Positions 28,001-35,194 are shown, counted from the first letter of the stretch. The stretch: DNA of 64,000 nt from Massilioclostridium coli (GCF_900095865.1 NZ_FMIZ01000007.1:1634312-1698311); one strand, 5' to 3'. A program made the numbers and translations. The notes: generated by a model not told the origin, from the sequence alone.

Positions 28001-30375
28001 TAAAAGCTGCTGATTATGTTTATAAGTATTTTGTAGAAGGCGGACGTACTTTTGATTCTGCTGGAAGCCAGACAATGAACTTAGGTATTAGCCATGGTTT
28101 TGCTGTTTTATACCAAGAAACTGGTGATGTACGTTACCTCAACGCAGCTCGTCAGATTGTAGTAGAAGACTGGCCAAGATCCGGTGACTGGCTAAATAAC
28201 GCATTAAATGGAAACGATTATTATCAGTCTCCACTGCCAAGATGGGAAGCATTGCACACCATTATTACATTGGGAACTTTATATGAAGTAGACCATAATG
28301 ACAACTACTACAATGCATTGCAGGATATCTGGTACAGTATTCAAAAAACAGATGTGCATAATACAGGAGGTTTCACCAGTGGTGAACAAGCTTGTGGAGA
28401 TCCATACAATACTGGTGCAATTGAAACTTGCTGTACTGTCGCTTGGATGGCTCTTAGCACAGAATATTTACAATTATCTCATGATTCCTTCGCAGCGGAC
28501 CAAATGGAAATCTCCTATTTCAATGGAATGTTAGGCTCCTTGTTAAATAACGACAAACAAGTTACCTACAATACTCCAATGAATGGCAGTAAAGGCTCAT
28601 CTCAAGAACAAATCGCATTTCAATACAACAGTGGTTCCCCAGATTTTAACTGCTGCCAAGCAAACGCAGCACGTGGTTTAGGAGAATTATCACAATGGGG
28701 CGTTTTAACAAATAATACGGATTTATATTTAAATTATTATGGTCCATCCCATGCTCACTCCTATACTCCAGCAGGAAATCCAATTACAATTCACCAAGAA
28801 ACTAATTATCCAAAAGATGGAGCAATTAAAATCACATTGGATCTGGAACAAAATGAAACATTTAACTTTAATTTGAGAATCCCTGTTTGGGCAATGCAAG
28901 GAAACACATTAAAAATTAATGGTGAATCTGTTAGCGGTTTGGTTCCTGGAGAATACTATACCATGAACCGTGAATGGAAAAATGGAGATACCTTAGAATT
29001 AAATCTAGACATCGCAGTACATTATTGGGTAGGCGAAAAGAATTTTGCGGGTAAAACTTCTGTTTACTATGGACCAATTTTACTTGCATATGACACTAAC
29101 TATAACTTCCTGCCTGCTAGTGGCGCTACATTGCAAACCAGTGACTTAGAAAATATGAAAGTTGTAGATGGAAGCGAAGAAGGATGTTGGTTGTTTGCAG
29201 AAACAAAAACTATCAATGGTATTCCAGTTAAATTAGTAGACTTTGCTAGTTGTGGTCAGGATAAATCCAACTATGAAACTTGGCTCAATATCAATCATAC
29301 TATGGATTACATCCCATATGTTCAAGGTGGAAATCCAATTTGGAACAATACACCAAACATGCCAAGTTATACTGTAACAGCAATCGAAAACAATTATGCG
29401 ACTGTTACAATCGAAGATTCAGAAGTATTATTTGGTGGCTCTACTACATTTACAGTTTCCGTTAAAGATGGTAAAGAACTGCAAGACATTTTAGTGAATG
29501 GTAAATCAATTGGTGCTGTGACAGAGTATACTTTAACCAATATTAAACAAGATACTACCATTACAGTTGTTCTCAAAGGAGATAAATCTATCTTAGATGC
29601 AGTAATTAAATATGCAGAAGAACAGAAAGCATCTGATGACTTTAACAATGTTATCGCAGATGTACAGGAATCCTTTAATGCAGCATTGGATGCAGCAAAA
29701 GAAATTGCGGCTGATCCAGCAGCAACTCAGGATGCAATAGATGCAGCATGGAAAGCATTGATGACAGAAATCCATAAATTAGGCTTTGTCAAAGGAGATA
29801 TTACTTCCTTAGAAGCTCTGGTATCCTTGGCAGAAGGCTATGACATGAATGACTATGTAGAAGCAGGTCAGGCAGAATTCTTAGAAGCGTTGAAAGCAGC
29901 ACAAGATTTATTAGCGGATAAAGACAATGCAATGCAAGCAGAAATCGAAACAGTAGAAACCAATCTGTTAAATGCGATGCTGAACCTGAGATACAAAGCG
30001 GATAAATCCATCCTGGAAAAAGTAATTGCGGAAGCCAACGGCAAAGATGCAAACGCATATACAGCGGAAAGCTACGCAGTACTGGAAGCAGCAGTAGCAG
30101 AAGCAAACGCAGTGATGGCGAACGAAGATGCAACTCAGGAAGAAGTAGACGCAGCAGTAGAAAGAGTACAAGAAGCAATGAAAGGTCTGGTAGCAGTAGA
30201 AAAACCATCTACCGAAACACCAGATGACAATAAAGCAGACGGTACACAAACAGGGCAAGAATCTACCACAACAAAAGCAAACGCAGCCAAAACAGGTGAT
30301 GTTGCTCCAATCGCAGGAGTAATAGCACTGGTATTGGCAGGCGTAGCAGTAGTAACCCTGAAAAAGAAAAAATAA
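25054..30375 (+). CDS. Secreted, wall-anchored GH127-type beta-L-arabinofuranosidase
   Basis: A 1773-aa multidomain protein with a signal peptide at 1 to about 34. An ancillary module of about 200 residues (EVWGMED/KEMWGVEG openings, AEEVWFHVD, GWVRIPL) occurs at about 41-248, 262-468 and 609-857. An Ig/cadherin-like domain lies at about 480-580. The GH127 (DUF1680) region is at about 869-1430 with the zinc-thiolate site: Glu1124 and Cys1126 in AIETCC, Cys1200 and Cys1201 in FNCCQAN, matching the E-x-C and C-C ligands and spacing of the family; Cys1200 would be the nucleophile. A beta domain, about three FIVAR-like helical repeats and a KTGD-hydrophobic-KKKK tail follow. AAGGAGG fixes the start. 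It would release arabinofuranose from plant glycans or glycoproteins at the cell surface. Confidence 0.85.
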   Translation: MNRKLRKIISAATAAAILASSLATGGLTVSAAAPSEPIQTFQEVWGMEDVTGEQLRASIGDAYGMIRDNIFTLDIAEGKGVDGSNAIAWTNTASSPNYSDIDLRYHELENRQTDWSGAEEVWFHVDFREYGTMEPQIRFAFQETVYQEDGTSLNVQHALSMKSGALYYYNDGLNWIPGEVDGSQRMTFPVGFNGWVRIPLDMSTFSAYWNGYDDMYLKDVNQLNMHIVGNDTTLNKTAYLDSFGIVGQGFSDKLPSQGNYSYKEMWGVEGITDLPGMLGDFYGMLNKYYDLSVSEDKGFNGSSALAWKINQSTAGLPNSDVDIRLWSEACTIKDTNGTGAEELWFYADATEFGDQPTEIRFAFQEDTTDGFQHALQLVNGTTYQTNDGKAWTTKKVENNLITLDAGFKGWVRIPLSNATFTQYWSSGGNVTTVCYTSINQFNMHVNSNDSNIGKTLYLDGFGFVGNVNGVDLPVEPVDPTIGAPIFNQNILNNPNLTCYKNGSAPITDASATSETSSRLTYRTFGAAHGQAYINQDSGMLLYIPNQGFSGTDTFTVRVTDEQLRMATIQINVTVSEETDPNAGETIDPPSPEYPETPDAPTMPKPDTERAVSLLKDFGLEGYVGENIQGNIDQWQVNALKDNPNIIEQIESVTAGDGKIALSSILSDASGALGQGIYKLDINEYKGYDGTQAVQWTSLKNTPLTADTDVRFVGDSTATIDWTGAKEVWFYLDNTEMTSGNLEFRFAFEEQNITGKKGRESWQMKDGSKAYLCGDGVNWTESTVSNRAFLIPAQFKGWIKIALTPEVFEVYWDELGEEQHTIDLKDVHQFQLRIHPNEDTVDKSFYLDNFAIVGNVNGTEAAPVAISSEDSFKTVWNMDSLKQSSQYTGALVAWYDEFPGKLLTGISYSYLLNPDPDLLVAGNELADAMTNAQGKDGYLGIYAGNSVMGGQGSNWDVWGHYHSIYGLYNWYKITGNQTYLNTAIKAADYVYKYFVEGGRTFDSAGSQTMNLGISHGFAVLYQETGDVRYLNAARQIVVEDWPRSGDWLNNALNGNDYYQSPLPRWEALHTIITLGTLYEVDHNDNYYNALQDIWYSIQKTDVHNTGGFTSGEQACGDPYNTGAIETCCTVAWMALSTEYLQLSHDSFAADQMEISYFNGMLGSLLNNDKQVTYNTPMNGSKGSSQEQIAFQYNSGSPDFNCCQANAARGLGELSQWGVLTNNTDLYLNYYGPSHAHSYTPAGNPITIHQETNYPKDGAIKITLDLEQNETFNFNLRIPVWAMQGNTLKINGESVSGLVPGEYYTMNREWKNGDTLELNLDIAVHYWVGEKNFAGKTSVYYGPILLAYDTNYNFLPASGATLQTSDLENMKVVDGSEEGCWLFAETKTINGIPVKLVDFASCGQDKSNYETWLNINHTMDYIPYVQGGNPIWNNTPNMPSYTVTAIENNYATVTIEDSEVLFGGSTTFTVSVKDGKELQDILVNGKSIGAVTEYTLTNIKQDTTITVVLKGDKSILDAVIKYAEEQKASDDFNNVIADVQESFNAALDAAKEIAADPAATQDAIDAAWKALMTEIHKLGFVKGDITSLEALVSLAEGYDMNDYVEAGQAEFLEALKAAQDLLADKDNAMQAEIETVETNLLNAMLNLRYKADKSILEKVIAEANGKDANAYTAESYAVLEAAVAEANAVMANEDATQEEVDAAVERVQEAMKGLVAVEKPSTETPDDNKADGTQTGQESTTTKANAAKTGDVAPIAGVIALVLAGVAVVTLKKKK

Positions 30376-30411
30376 TTAATTTGACATCTCCTTCATAAAT
30401 AAAAAATATTT

Positions 30412-30447
30412 AAGCCACTAATCTATTCAGATTAGTGGCTTGTTTTT
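30412..30447 (+). terminator. Terminator of the GH127-type gene
   Basis: A 13-base perfect stem (30412-30424 with 30429-30441), ATTC loop, then GTTTTT. Confidence 0.85.
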
Positions 30448-31345
30448 GGAGCTTTATCAAAAAGAAACCCCGGATTAGCCGGTGAGAATAAAAATCTTTA
30501 GATAAAAGAATATCTATTTTTATTAAAATAGCTGTAGAGTTATCGGCTGCATTACAAAGTAAAAGAAGGAATTACCATGAACAATATAAAAAATTAAGCA
30601 GATTCAAAATGGCGATTTTAGTATCATATCGCATTATTTATAGTAATCTAGTGCATGTATTTAAATTATATTTCATATGACTTTGCACTATAGCATTCGT
30701 GTCAAAATATCATAGATAGAAAGTATATAGAATATAGGATCTGACAAAGGTTATGCAAGTCCATAGGAGTACAAAGATATCTAGAACAATCTCCATATAC
30801 CAGTAAAGTATTTTACCCTATTTATTCATAGAATATATCATAGGAAAAAAATCTAATATTTTAGAAAAACACACCAATTTGAAATACAAATATTGAAATC
30901 GTTGCTTCTGGTGTAGAAGATATTATATACAAACAGTTGAACAGAATAAAAAGTCAATTGCACAGTACATCATCATACTAATAAGAAATACACCCATATG
31001 GTATCTTTTTAGAGTTTGTATAGATCATCAATTCAATTAGTAGTTTTAATTAATTATTACAGTTATGAAAAAATAAATACTAAAATAATTATAGTTATCA
31101 TTAAATAGTTTATAAGAAGTTTTTTCTATAATTATAGAAAATATCTATTTACTGAAAAGAAATTTTAAGACTAAATTTCATATTGCCTAATAATTCCCAA
31201 AATAATCAAAATTTATCTATCAATAGGAATCCACTACCGAAACACAATAAGGGGAATTACAAATATAAAATATTACAACTAGATTGAAGTATTTCAATCT
31301 ATAAAAAATAATATATAACAAAAAAACAGATAGGTAAATATTTCT
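30448..31345. other. Gene-free AT-rich region, probable left prophage junction
   Basis: About 900 bases with no supported reading frame, no tRNA and no recognisable insertion sequence end. It separates the host GH127-type gene from the 3' end of the serine integrase, so attL most likely lies here, near 31.2-31.35 kb. The core cannot be identified because the right junction is outside the window. Confidence 0.4.
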
Positions 31346-32830
31346 TTACCTATCTGTTTCTGTTATTGGCTCCCCATCCTTACCCGCAGGCGAACCACTA
31401 CCTGCTAAAATGGATTGTATATCATCGTAACTAACTAATTCTGGCGGGAAATCTGGCATAAGGTAGACAATCACACAATGGGCATCGTAGACAAACACAC
31501 GGTATATAAACGTATCAATTAATGCCTGGTCGTTCTTAGATTTTTTGACAATGTTGTTTATAATTTGTTGGATATCTTCCGCGGACAAGTCCGGCGCTTT
31601 AGCAGATTCTATTTCCAGCGTTTCTTCCAACTGGACTTTTTTACTTTCCAGTTCTTCCAGCCTGTCTTTTGTGGCGGCTGTAAATATCCCCTGCTCTATT
31701 GCTGCCAAAATATTATTGATACCCTTATTGGTATCCTCAAGAGCTTTTGCCGCTGCTTTGGCAGCGGTATTATTATCTCTAAGGTCTTGCAGCTGCCTAG
31801 CTACTTCGGCGGCTATTTTGTGTGCTGTCTTATCGTTGCCAAACAATGACCGTGTATGATTGATAACGGTCTGTTCTAATACATCTTTTTGTACTGTTTC
31901 AGCGGTGCAGCCTGTCCCCTTTTTGCGGCCGCTGCATTTGTAGTATCGGTATAGTGTGCCATTGCGCCCTACGCCACTTTCCCCGTTCATGGCCTCGTGG
32001 CACTCACCGCAATAGGCTTTGCCCGTCAACATGTACACGTCTTTTCTTCTTGATGTCCCTGATTTAGCCATTTCAAGCCTCCTTTGCGCTGTCTCCCATG
32101 TTTTTACTTCTATAATAGCGGGCATACCACCCTCTATTATAATATCATCATATATATAAGTACCCTTATATCTAGGATTACGGATCATATTGGATATTGT
32201 ATTTTTGTTAAATTGCTTACCTAACCTGGTTTTGTATCCATGGTCAGTAAGCCAGTTAATAATATCTTGTACCTTATCCCCTGCCGCATAGCGGGTATAT
32301 ATTTCCCGCACTGCTGCCGCTTCCAGGTCGTTAATATGATACTTTTTATCTTTCCCATTATAATACCCGAACGGCGGGTTCCCGGTTACCTGACATTTGT
32401 AGGCGCTTTCTTTCATCCCCCTACGGGTTTTGATCGCCAACTCCTCGGAATAATATTGATTAAATACCACCAACATTCCTTCTGCCAGTTTTCCTTCTGC
32501 TCCGGTAGGGATATGCTCGGAAGCGGATACTACCTGTTTCCCGTAGTCTTGCAGGTGCTTTTTGTAGCGGCTATCATCGTACATGCTGCGAGCGAATCGG
32601 TCAAACTTATATACAAGTACAATGTCCCAACTTGCCCGTTCAGCGTCCACAATCATCCGCTGGAACTCTGGCCGCCTATCTGTGCGCCCTGATAAGGCTC
32701 TATCAATATAAGTGCCTACCACAGTTATACCGTGTGACTGGGCGTAATTATTGCATACCCTCAATTGCCCTTCTATGCTCTGCTCTGTTTGATTGTTGCT
32801 GCTATAGCGGGCGTATATTACTGCTTTCAT
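31346..32830 (-). CDS. Large serine recombinase (prophage integrase)
   Basis: A 494-aa large serine recombinase. The N-terminal resolvase domain reads IYARYSSNNQTEQSIEGQL, with the catalytic Ser at about residue 10, and has VYKFDRFARS near 75. The Recombinase domain (PFGYYNGKDKKYHI) is followed by a zinc ribbon with CGEC and a CSGRKKGTGC segment, then a long coiled coil and C-terminal tail. These enzymes integrate phage DNA between short attP and attB sites. The start at 32830 follows AAAGGAT; the upstream reading has no ribosome site. It marks the left end of the prophage. Confidence 0.93.
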   Translation of the reverse strand: MKAVIYARYSSNNQTEQSIEGQLRVCNNYAQSHGITVVGTYIDRALSGRTDRRPEFQRMIVDAERASWDIVLVYKFDRFARSMYDDSRYKKHLQDYGKQVVSASEHIPTGAEGKLAEGMLVVFNQYYSEELAIKTRRGMKESAYKCQVTGNPPFGYYNGKDKKYHINDLEAAAVREIYTRYAAGDKVQDIINWLTDHGYKTRLGKQFNKNTISNMIRNPRYKGTYIYDDIIIEGGMPAIIEVKTWETAQRRLEMAKSGTSRRKDVYMLTGKAYCGECHEAMNGESGVGRNGTLYRYYKCSGRKKGTGCTAETVQKDVLEQTVINHTRSLFGNDKTAHKIAAEVARQLQDLRDNNTAAKAAAKALEDTNKGINNILAAIEQGIFTAATKDRLEELESKKVQLEETLEIESAKAPDLSAEDIQQIINNIVKKSKNDQALIDTFIYRVFVYDAHCVIVYLMPDFPPELVSYDDIQSILAGSGSPAGKDGEPITETDR

Positions 32831-32845
32831 CTTAATCCTTTCTGC

Positions 32846-32874
32846 TTGCATATTACACCAATGTGTGGTATAAT
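32846..32874 (+). promoter_or_regulatory. Strong plus-strand promoter divergent from the integrase
   Basis: TTGCAT (32846-32851), a 17-base spacer and perfect TATAAT (32869-32874), located in the integrase upstream region and firing away from it. Confidence 0.6.
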
Positions 32875-32880
32875 AAAAGT

Positions 32881-32950
32881 GTACTAACAAATAATTGTGT
32901 AAATAATAAAAAATAGTCCTCGGTGTGCCAACACTGGGGGTTATTTTTTA
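32881..32950 (+). ncRNA. Candidate short terminated RNA
   Basis: The promoter at 32846-32874 would start a transcript near 32881. Only 27 bases later a 19-base stem begins (32908-32926 with 32931-32949, GCCA loop, four G-U pairs that only work in the plus-strand RNA), ending in TTATTTTTTA. This has the shape of an intrinsic terminator and would give an RNA of about 70 bases without a reading frame. Alternatively the hairpin is an attenuator in the leader of the LytTR gene. Confidence 0.45.
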
Positions 32951-33181
32951 TACCATTTTGTTAATATCAACAAAATGGTATAGCAGGCGGGGCGGCACTC
33001 CCGCATCTCCTAACAATGGGCGACGGCTGCCCGTTCCGTCCTCTGCTATACAAAAACCTTTGGTCTCAACTTCTCCCGTATGGTGGAAGGTTTACTGCCA
33101 AGGGTTTACGTTTATATAAATATTATATCTCCTTGGCGTATAAAAATCAATTGCTATCGTTTTGCCGGCACCAACAAAACG
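32949..33181. repeat. Run of consecutive inverted repeats
   Basis: Five stems follow one another: a 14-base perfect arm (32949-32962 with 32969-32982, loop six); TATAGCAG (32979-32986) with CTGCTATA (33043-33050) enclosing GC-rich GCGGG/CCCGC and GACGG/CCGTC hairpins; AAACCTT (33054-33060) with AAGGTTT (33087-33093); GCCAAGG (33097-33103) with CCTTGGC (33131-33137); and CGTTTTG (33158-33164) with CAAAACG (33175-33181). The first two share 32979-32982, so they exclude each other. The segment is non-coding and could be a structured leader, an attachment region or an operator cluster. Confidence 0.6.
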
Positions 33182-33198
33182 TTATATATTATAATTAA

Positions 33199-33227
33199 CT
33201 CCATATACTAATTACTACTATATGGAG
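33199..33227 (+). promoter_or_regulatory. Inverted repeat sequestering the LytTR gene ribosome site
   Basis: CTCCATATA (33199-33207) pairs with TATATGGAG (33219-33227). The right arm contains the GGAG of the ribosome binding site (33224-33228) for the ATG at 33240, so in RNA the hairpin would hide it. A TATAAT lies just upstream at 33190-33195 but without a good -35 box. Confidence 0.5.
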
Positions 33228-33239
33228 GGATTAATAATT

Positions 33240-33938
33240 ATGATAAATATAGCTGTCTGCGATGACGAACGTATTTTTTCGGAACTGATTGCCGAGAAAA
33301 TACGAGATGAATTGCAAAAATATGATTATATGTTTCAGATTGATTATTACACTAGCGGGATCGAGTTGTTAACACAGCATGAATCCGCTTTGTATGACAT
33401 TGTATTTTTGGACATTGACATGCCCAAAATCAATGGATACGAAACTTTGCTGCAATTACGGAAGTTAAAGCCGGATATTTTAGCGGTATTCATTACCCAT
33501 CACAGAGGGTTAATTTATCCATCATACAAATATCACCCATTTATGTTGCTTACCAAGCTAGATTTCACCAGCAAAATTCACGGCGTAGTAAAAGAAGTTT
33601 TGGGAGAATTAAAAAATATCCGAGAATTAGATACGTACTACACTATTACTAGATATGGGCACGAACAATCCATATTAAAAAGGCGTATCATATACGCAGA
33701 AGCTGTACACCATGGGGCTAAATTGCATACGTTAGATGGCGTATTCAAAATAAGGAAAAGCTTACAAGAGTTATACAGCGAGTTAGATTGTGGATACCTC
33801 GTTTTTTGCCATAGATCTTGTATTGTTAACGTTAAACACGTCCACGAAATCCATCAAAATACAGTTTTATTGGATAACGGCGTTAAATTACCATTATCGC
33901 AACGACATGTGACAGAGATTATAAAAAAATATAAGTAA
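33240..33938 (+). CDS. LytTR-family response regulator (orphan, prophage-borne)
   Basis: A 232-aa two-domain regulator. The receiver starts MINIAVCDDERIF with the acidic pair, the phospho-acceptor is Asp58 in FLDIDMP, the Thr of beta-4 is in AVFITHH and the conserved Lys lies in MLLTKLD, where the usual Pro is lost. The C-terminal LytTR DNA-binding domain (ILYAEAV-like ILKRRIIYAEAVHH, then FCHRSCIVNVKHV) is of the AgrA/VirR type. There is no histidine kinase in the window. It lies between integrase and repressor, where lysogeny genes are expected. The ATG 33240 is chosen on receiver homology; GGAGG is ten bases upstream. Confidence 0.85.
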   Translation: MINIAVCDDERIFSELIAEKIRDELQKYDYMFQIDYYTSGIELLTQHESALYDIVFLDIDMPKINGYETLLQLRKLKPDILAVFITHHRGLIYPSYKYHPFMLLTKLDFTSKIHGVVKEVLGELKNIRELDTYYTITRYGHEQSILKRRIIYAEAVHHGAKLHTLDGVFKIRKSLQELYSELDCGYLVFCHRSCIVNVKHVHEIHQNTVLLDNGVKLPLSQRHVTEIIKKYK

Positions 33939-33995
33939 AAAGAATAAATTTATTATATTTTAATTCATAAACAAGCACTTTTTTGAATTTTGTTT

Positions 33996-34025
33996 ACTGT
34001 TTATTCACACTTTTAACCCGTTCAA
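33996..34025 (+). promoter_or_regulatory. Possible LytTR direct-repeat binding site
   Basis: ACTGTTTAT (33996-34004) and CCCGTTCAA (34017-34025) are spaced exactly 21 bases start to start. This is the arrangement of the nine-base LytTR/AgrA repeats with a GTT core, with 8/9 and 7/9 consensus positions. They lie downstream of the regulator and upstream of the 34161 gene. Confidence 0.4.
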
Positions 34026-34079
34026 GCCCTATGATCCGGCAATTTAAGCCCATTTGCGTTCACGATGTAAAATTCATGC

Positions 34080-34137
34080 TACAATATACTTGTAGCTACA
34101 AAATATAACAAAATAATACAAAAATCGCTAGCGCTAG
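34080..34137 (+). promoter_or_regulatory. Weak promoter with two palindromes before the 54-aa gene
   Basis: A TACAAT -10 box (34080-34085) lacks a proper -35, as in activator-dependent promoters. A perfect 12-base palindrome TTGTAGCTACAA (34090-34101) overlaps the expected start of transcription, and CTAGCGCTAG (34128-34137) lies in the leader. Confidence 0.4.
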
Positions 34138-34160
34138 GGTTAAAAGGAGCGTACATAAAC

Positions 34161-34325
34161 ATGAAACAAAACAATAAAACCAAGGGACAACTGCGCCTGG
34201 AATCCGAAATTATTAAGCAAATTGAAACTATCATCAATCGCAATTGTGATGATGAGCAATTTCTCAAAGAATTACTTACAACAGTAAAGCAATTTGAAAA
34301 AGCGTTTCACAAATACAAAAAATAA
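34161..34325 (+). CDS. Small charged helical protein (54 aa)
   Basis: Reads MKQNNKTKGQLRLESEIIKQ, then a helical, amphipathic stretch ending FEKAFHKYKK. AGGAG precedes the ATG by about 11 bases. It has its own weak promoter region with LytTR-like repeats upstream and an intrinsic terminator right after the stop. The function is not recognised; the position beside a LytTR regulator and the repressor suggests a lysogeny-related small regulator. Confidence 0.55.
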   Translation: MKQNNKTKGQLRLESEIIKQIETIINRNCDDEQFLKELLTTVKQFEKAFHKYKK

Positions 34326-34337
34326 CTGTTTTATATC

Positions 34338-34364
34338 GCCCGAGTTTTTACTCGGGCTTTTTTT
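34338..34364 (+). terminator. Terminator overlapping the 3' end of the repressor gene
   Basis: GCCCGAGT (34338-34345) pairs with ACTCGGGC (34350-34357), then seven T. It ends the plus-strand 54-aa gene and overlaps the last codons of the convergent repressor. Confidence 0.75.
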
Positions 34365-34743
34365 GTTGCTTTCCTTTTACGATTTTTTCAGCGATATCTT
34401 CTACCAATTTATCAACGATATCCTTTTTATCGTCTGGCAAATCCCAATATACCATTAAGATTTGTTTAATTACTTCATGTTTGCCGGAGAATTTTAATTC
34501 TTGACAAACCAAATCAAACTGGGCGTTTTCTGTTAATTGGATGCGCATTTCTCCTTCCCCAGTTCTAAGCCAGTTTTCGTCAATATTAAATTCGCGGCAA
34601 ATATCCGCTATGGTACGGTCGCTAGGGAGTTTTTTTCCTGAGCATAATTCAGAAACATATGGCTGAGATAAATTTAACCTTTTTGCAAATTCAGTTTTTT
34701 TGATTCCTAACGTTTTAATAATTTCCAAAATTCTTTCGTTCAT
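34348..34743 (-). CDS. XRE-family phage repressor (CI-like)
   Basis: A 131-aa protein with an N-terminal helix-turn-helix at about residues 10-60 (KTEFAKRLNLSQPYVSELCSGKKLPSDRT). A NIDENWLRTGEGEMR linker, typical of Firmicutes phage repressors, follows, then a helical C-terminal part. No LexA-type protease domain is present, so induction would not go through RecA self-cleavage. It is transcribed divergently from the early genes, with operator-like repeats in between. AGGTGAC precedes the ATG. Confidence 0.85.
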   Translation of the reverse strand: MNERILEIIKTLGIKKTEFAKRLNLSQPYVSELCSGKKLPSDRTIADICREFNIDENWLRTGEGEMRIQLTENAQFDLVCQELKFSGKHEVIKQILMVYWDLPDDKKDIVDKLVEDIAEKIVKGKQQKKPE

Positions 34744-34764
34744 TATGTCACCTCTTTTGTCTTT

Positions 34765-34793
34765 ATTATACTTTGCGATAAGCAGAAAGTCAA
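34765..34793 (-). promoter_or_regulatory. Repressor promoter
   Basis: On the minus strand TTGACT (34788-34793), a 17-base spacer and TATAAT (34765-34770). The spacer contains an operator-like GCGATAA element. Confidence 0.75.
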
Positions 34794-34867
34794 TAAAAAA
34801 ATTCGCTAAGCGATAAAAAATAGCTTGACATTTAATCTAAGCTATGTTATATTATAGCTAAGCGAAT
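34771..34867. promoter_or_regulatory. Repressor operator cluster in the divergent switch
   Basis: Three related elements are seen: TTTGCGATAAGC at 34772-34783 inside the repressor promoter, TTCGCTAAGCGAT at 34802-34814 just before the early -35 box with the palindrome TCGCTAAGCGA, and AGCTAAGCGAAT at 34856-34867 just after the early -10 box. They share GCGA(T/A)(A/T) half-sites. Confidence 0.55.
34825..34853 (+). promoter_or_regulatory. Early (lytic) promoter
   Basis: A perfect TTGACA (34825-34830), a 17-base spacer and TATATT (34848-34853), flanked by operator-like repeats and driving the early genes from 34886. Confidence 0.75.
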
Positions 34868-34885
34868 GACAAGGAGGTGAAAACA

Positions 34886-35194
34886 ATGTTACCAACAAAA
34901 ACAATCCCACTGCCAATGGACCTTATCACAGAAATCGAAAAAATCAAAAAGAATGAAAAGGATTGGGGTGGCGGAGTAGTAGCTTTGGAACAAGCTGTTG
35001 GACGATATATCTTAGATTGCGAAAAGTCCACTAAAAGCAAGTGCTTTGCTGAAAGAGTAATGGGAATAGTAAAAAACTCCGGTGCGACAATTGCTGATAT
35101 TAAACAAGCATTTAAGGATGTCGAACAACAACTAGATAAAAAATATGACAATGCTTCAGCGGAAGAATTTGTGTGGGAATCCCGACAGCGATAA
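34886..35194 (+). CDS. First early prophage protein, unknown function
   Basis: A 102-aa protein, MLPTKTIPLPMDLITEIEKI at the N-terminus, highly charged and helical, ending VWESRQR. AGGAGGTG lies eight bases before the ATG at 34886. As the first gene behind the operator-controlled early promoter it occupies the cro/antirepressor position, but no helix-turn-helix is evident. The function is not recognised. Confidence 0.6.
   Translation: MLPTKTIPLPMDLITEIEKIKKNEKDWGGGVVALEQAVGRYILDCEKSTKSKCFAERVMGIVKNSGATIADIKQAFKDVEQQLDKKYDNASAEEFVWESRQR

Noticed and set aside
29801..30258. Long minus-strand reading frames inside the 3' part of the GH127-type gene
   Set aside because: Leucine/cysteine-rich shadows of the alanine/glutamate-rich helical repeats, with no ribosome site or protein-like composition.
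32949..32982. Terminator reading of the 14-base perfect inverted repeat
   Set aside because: No T run follows on either strand; kept only as part of the inverted-repeat cluster.
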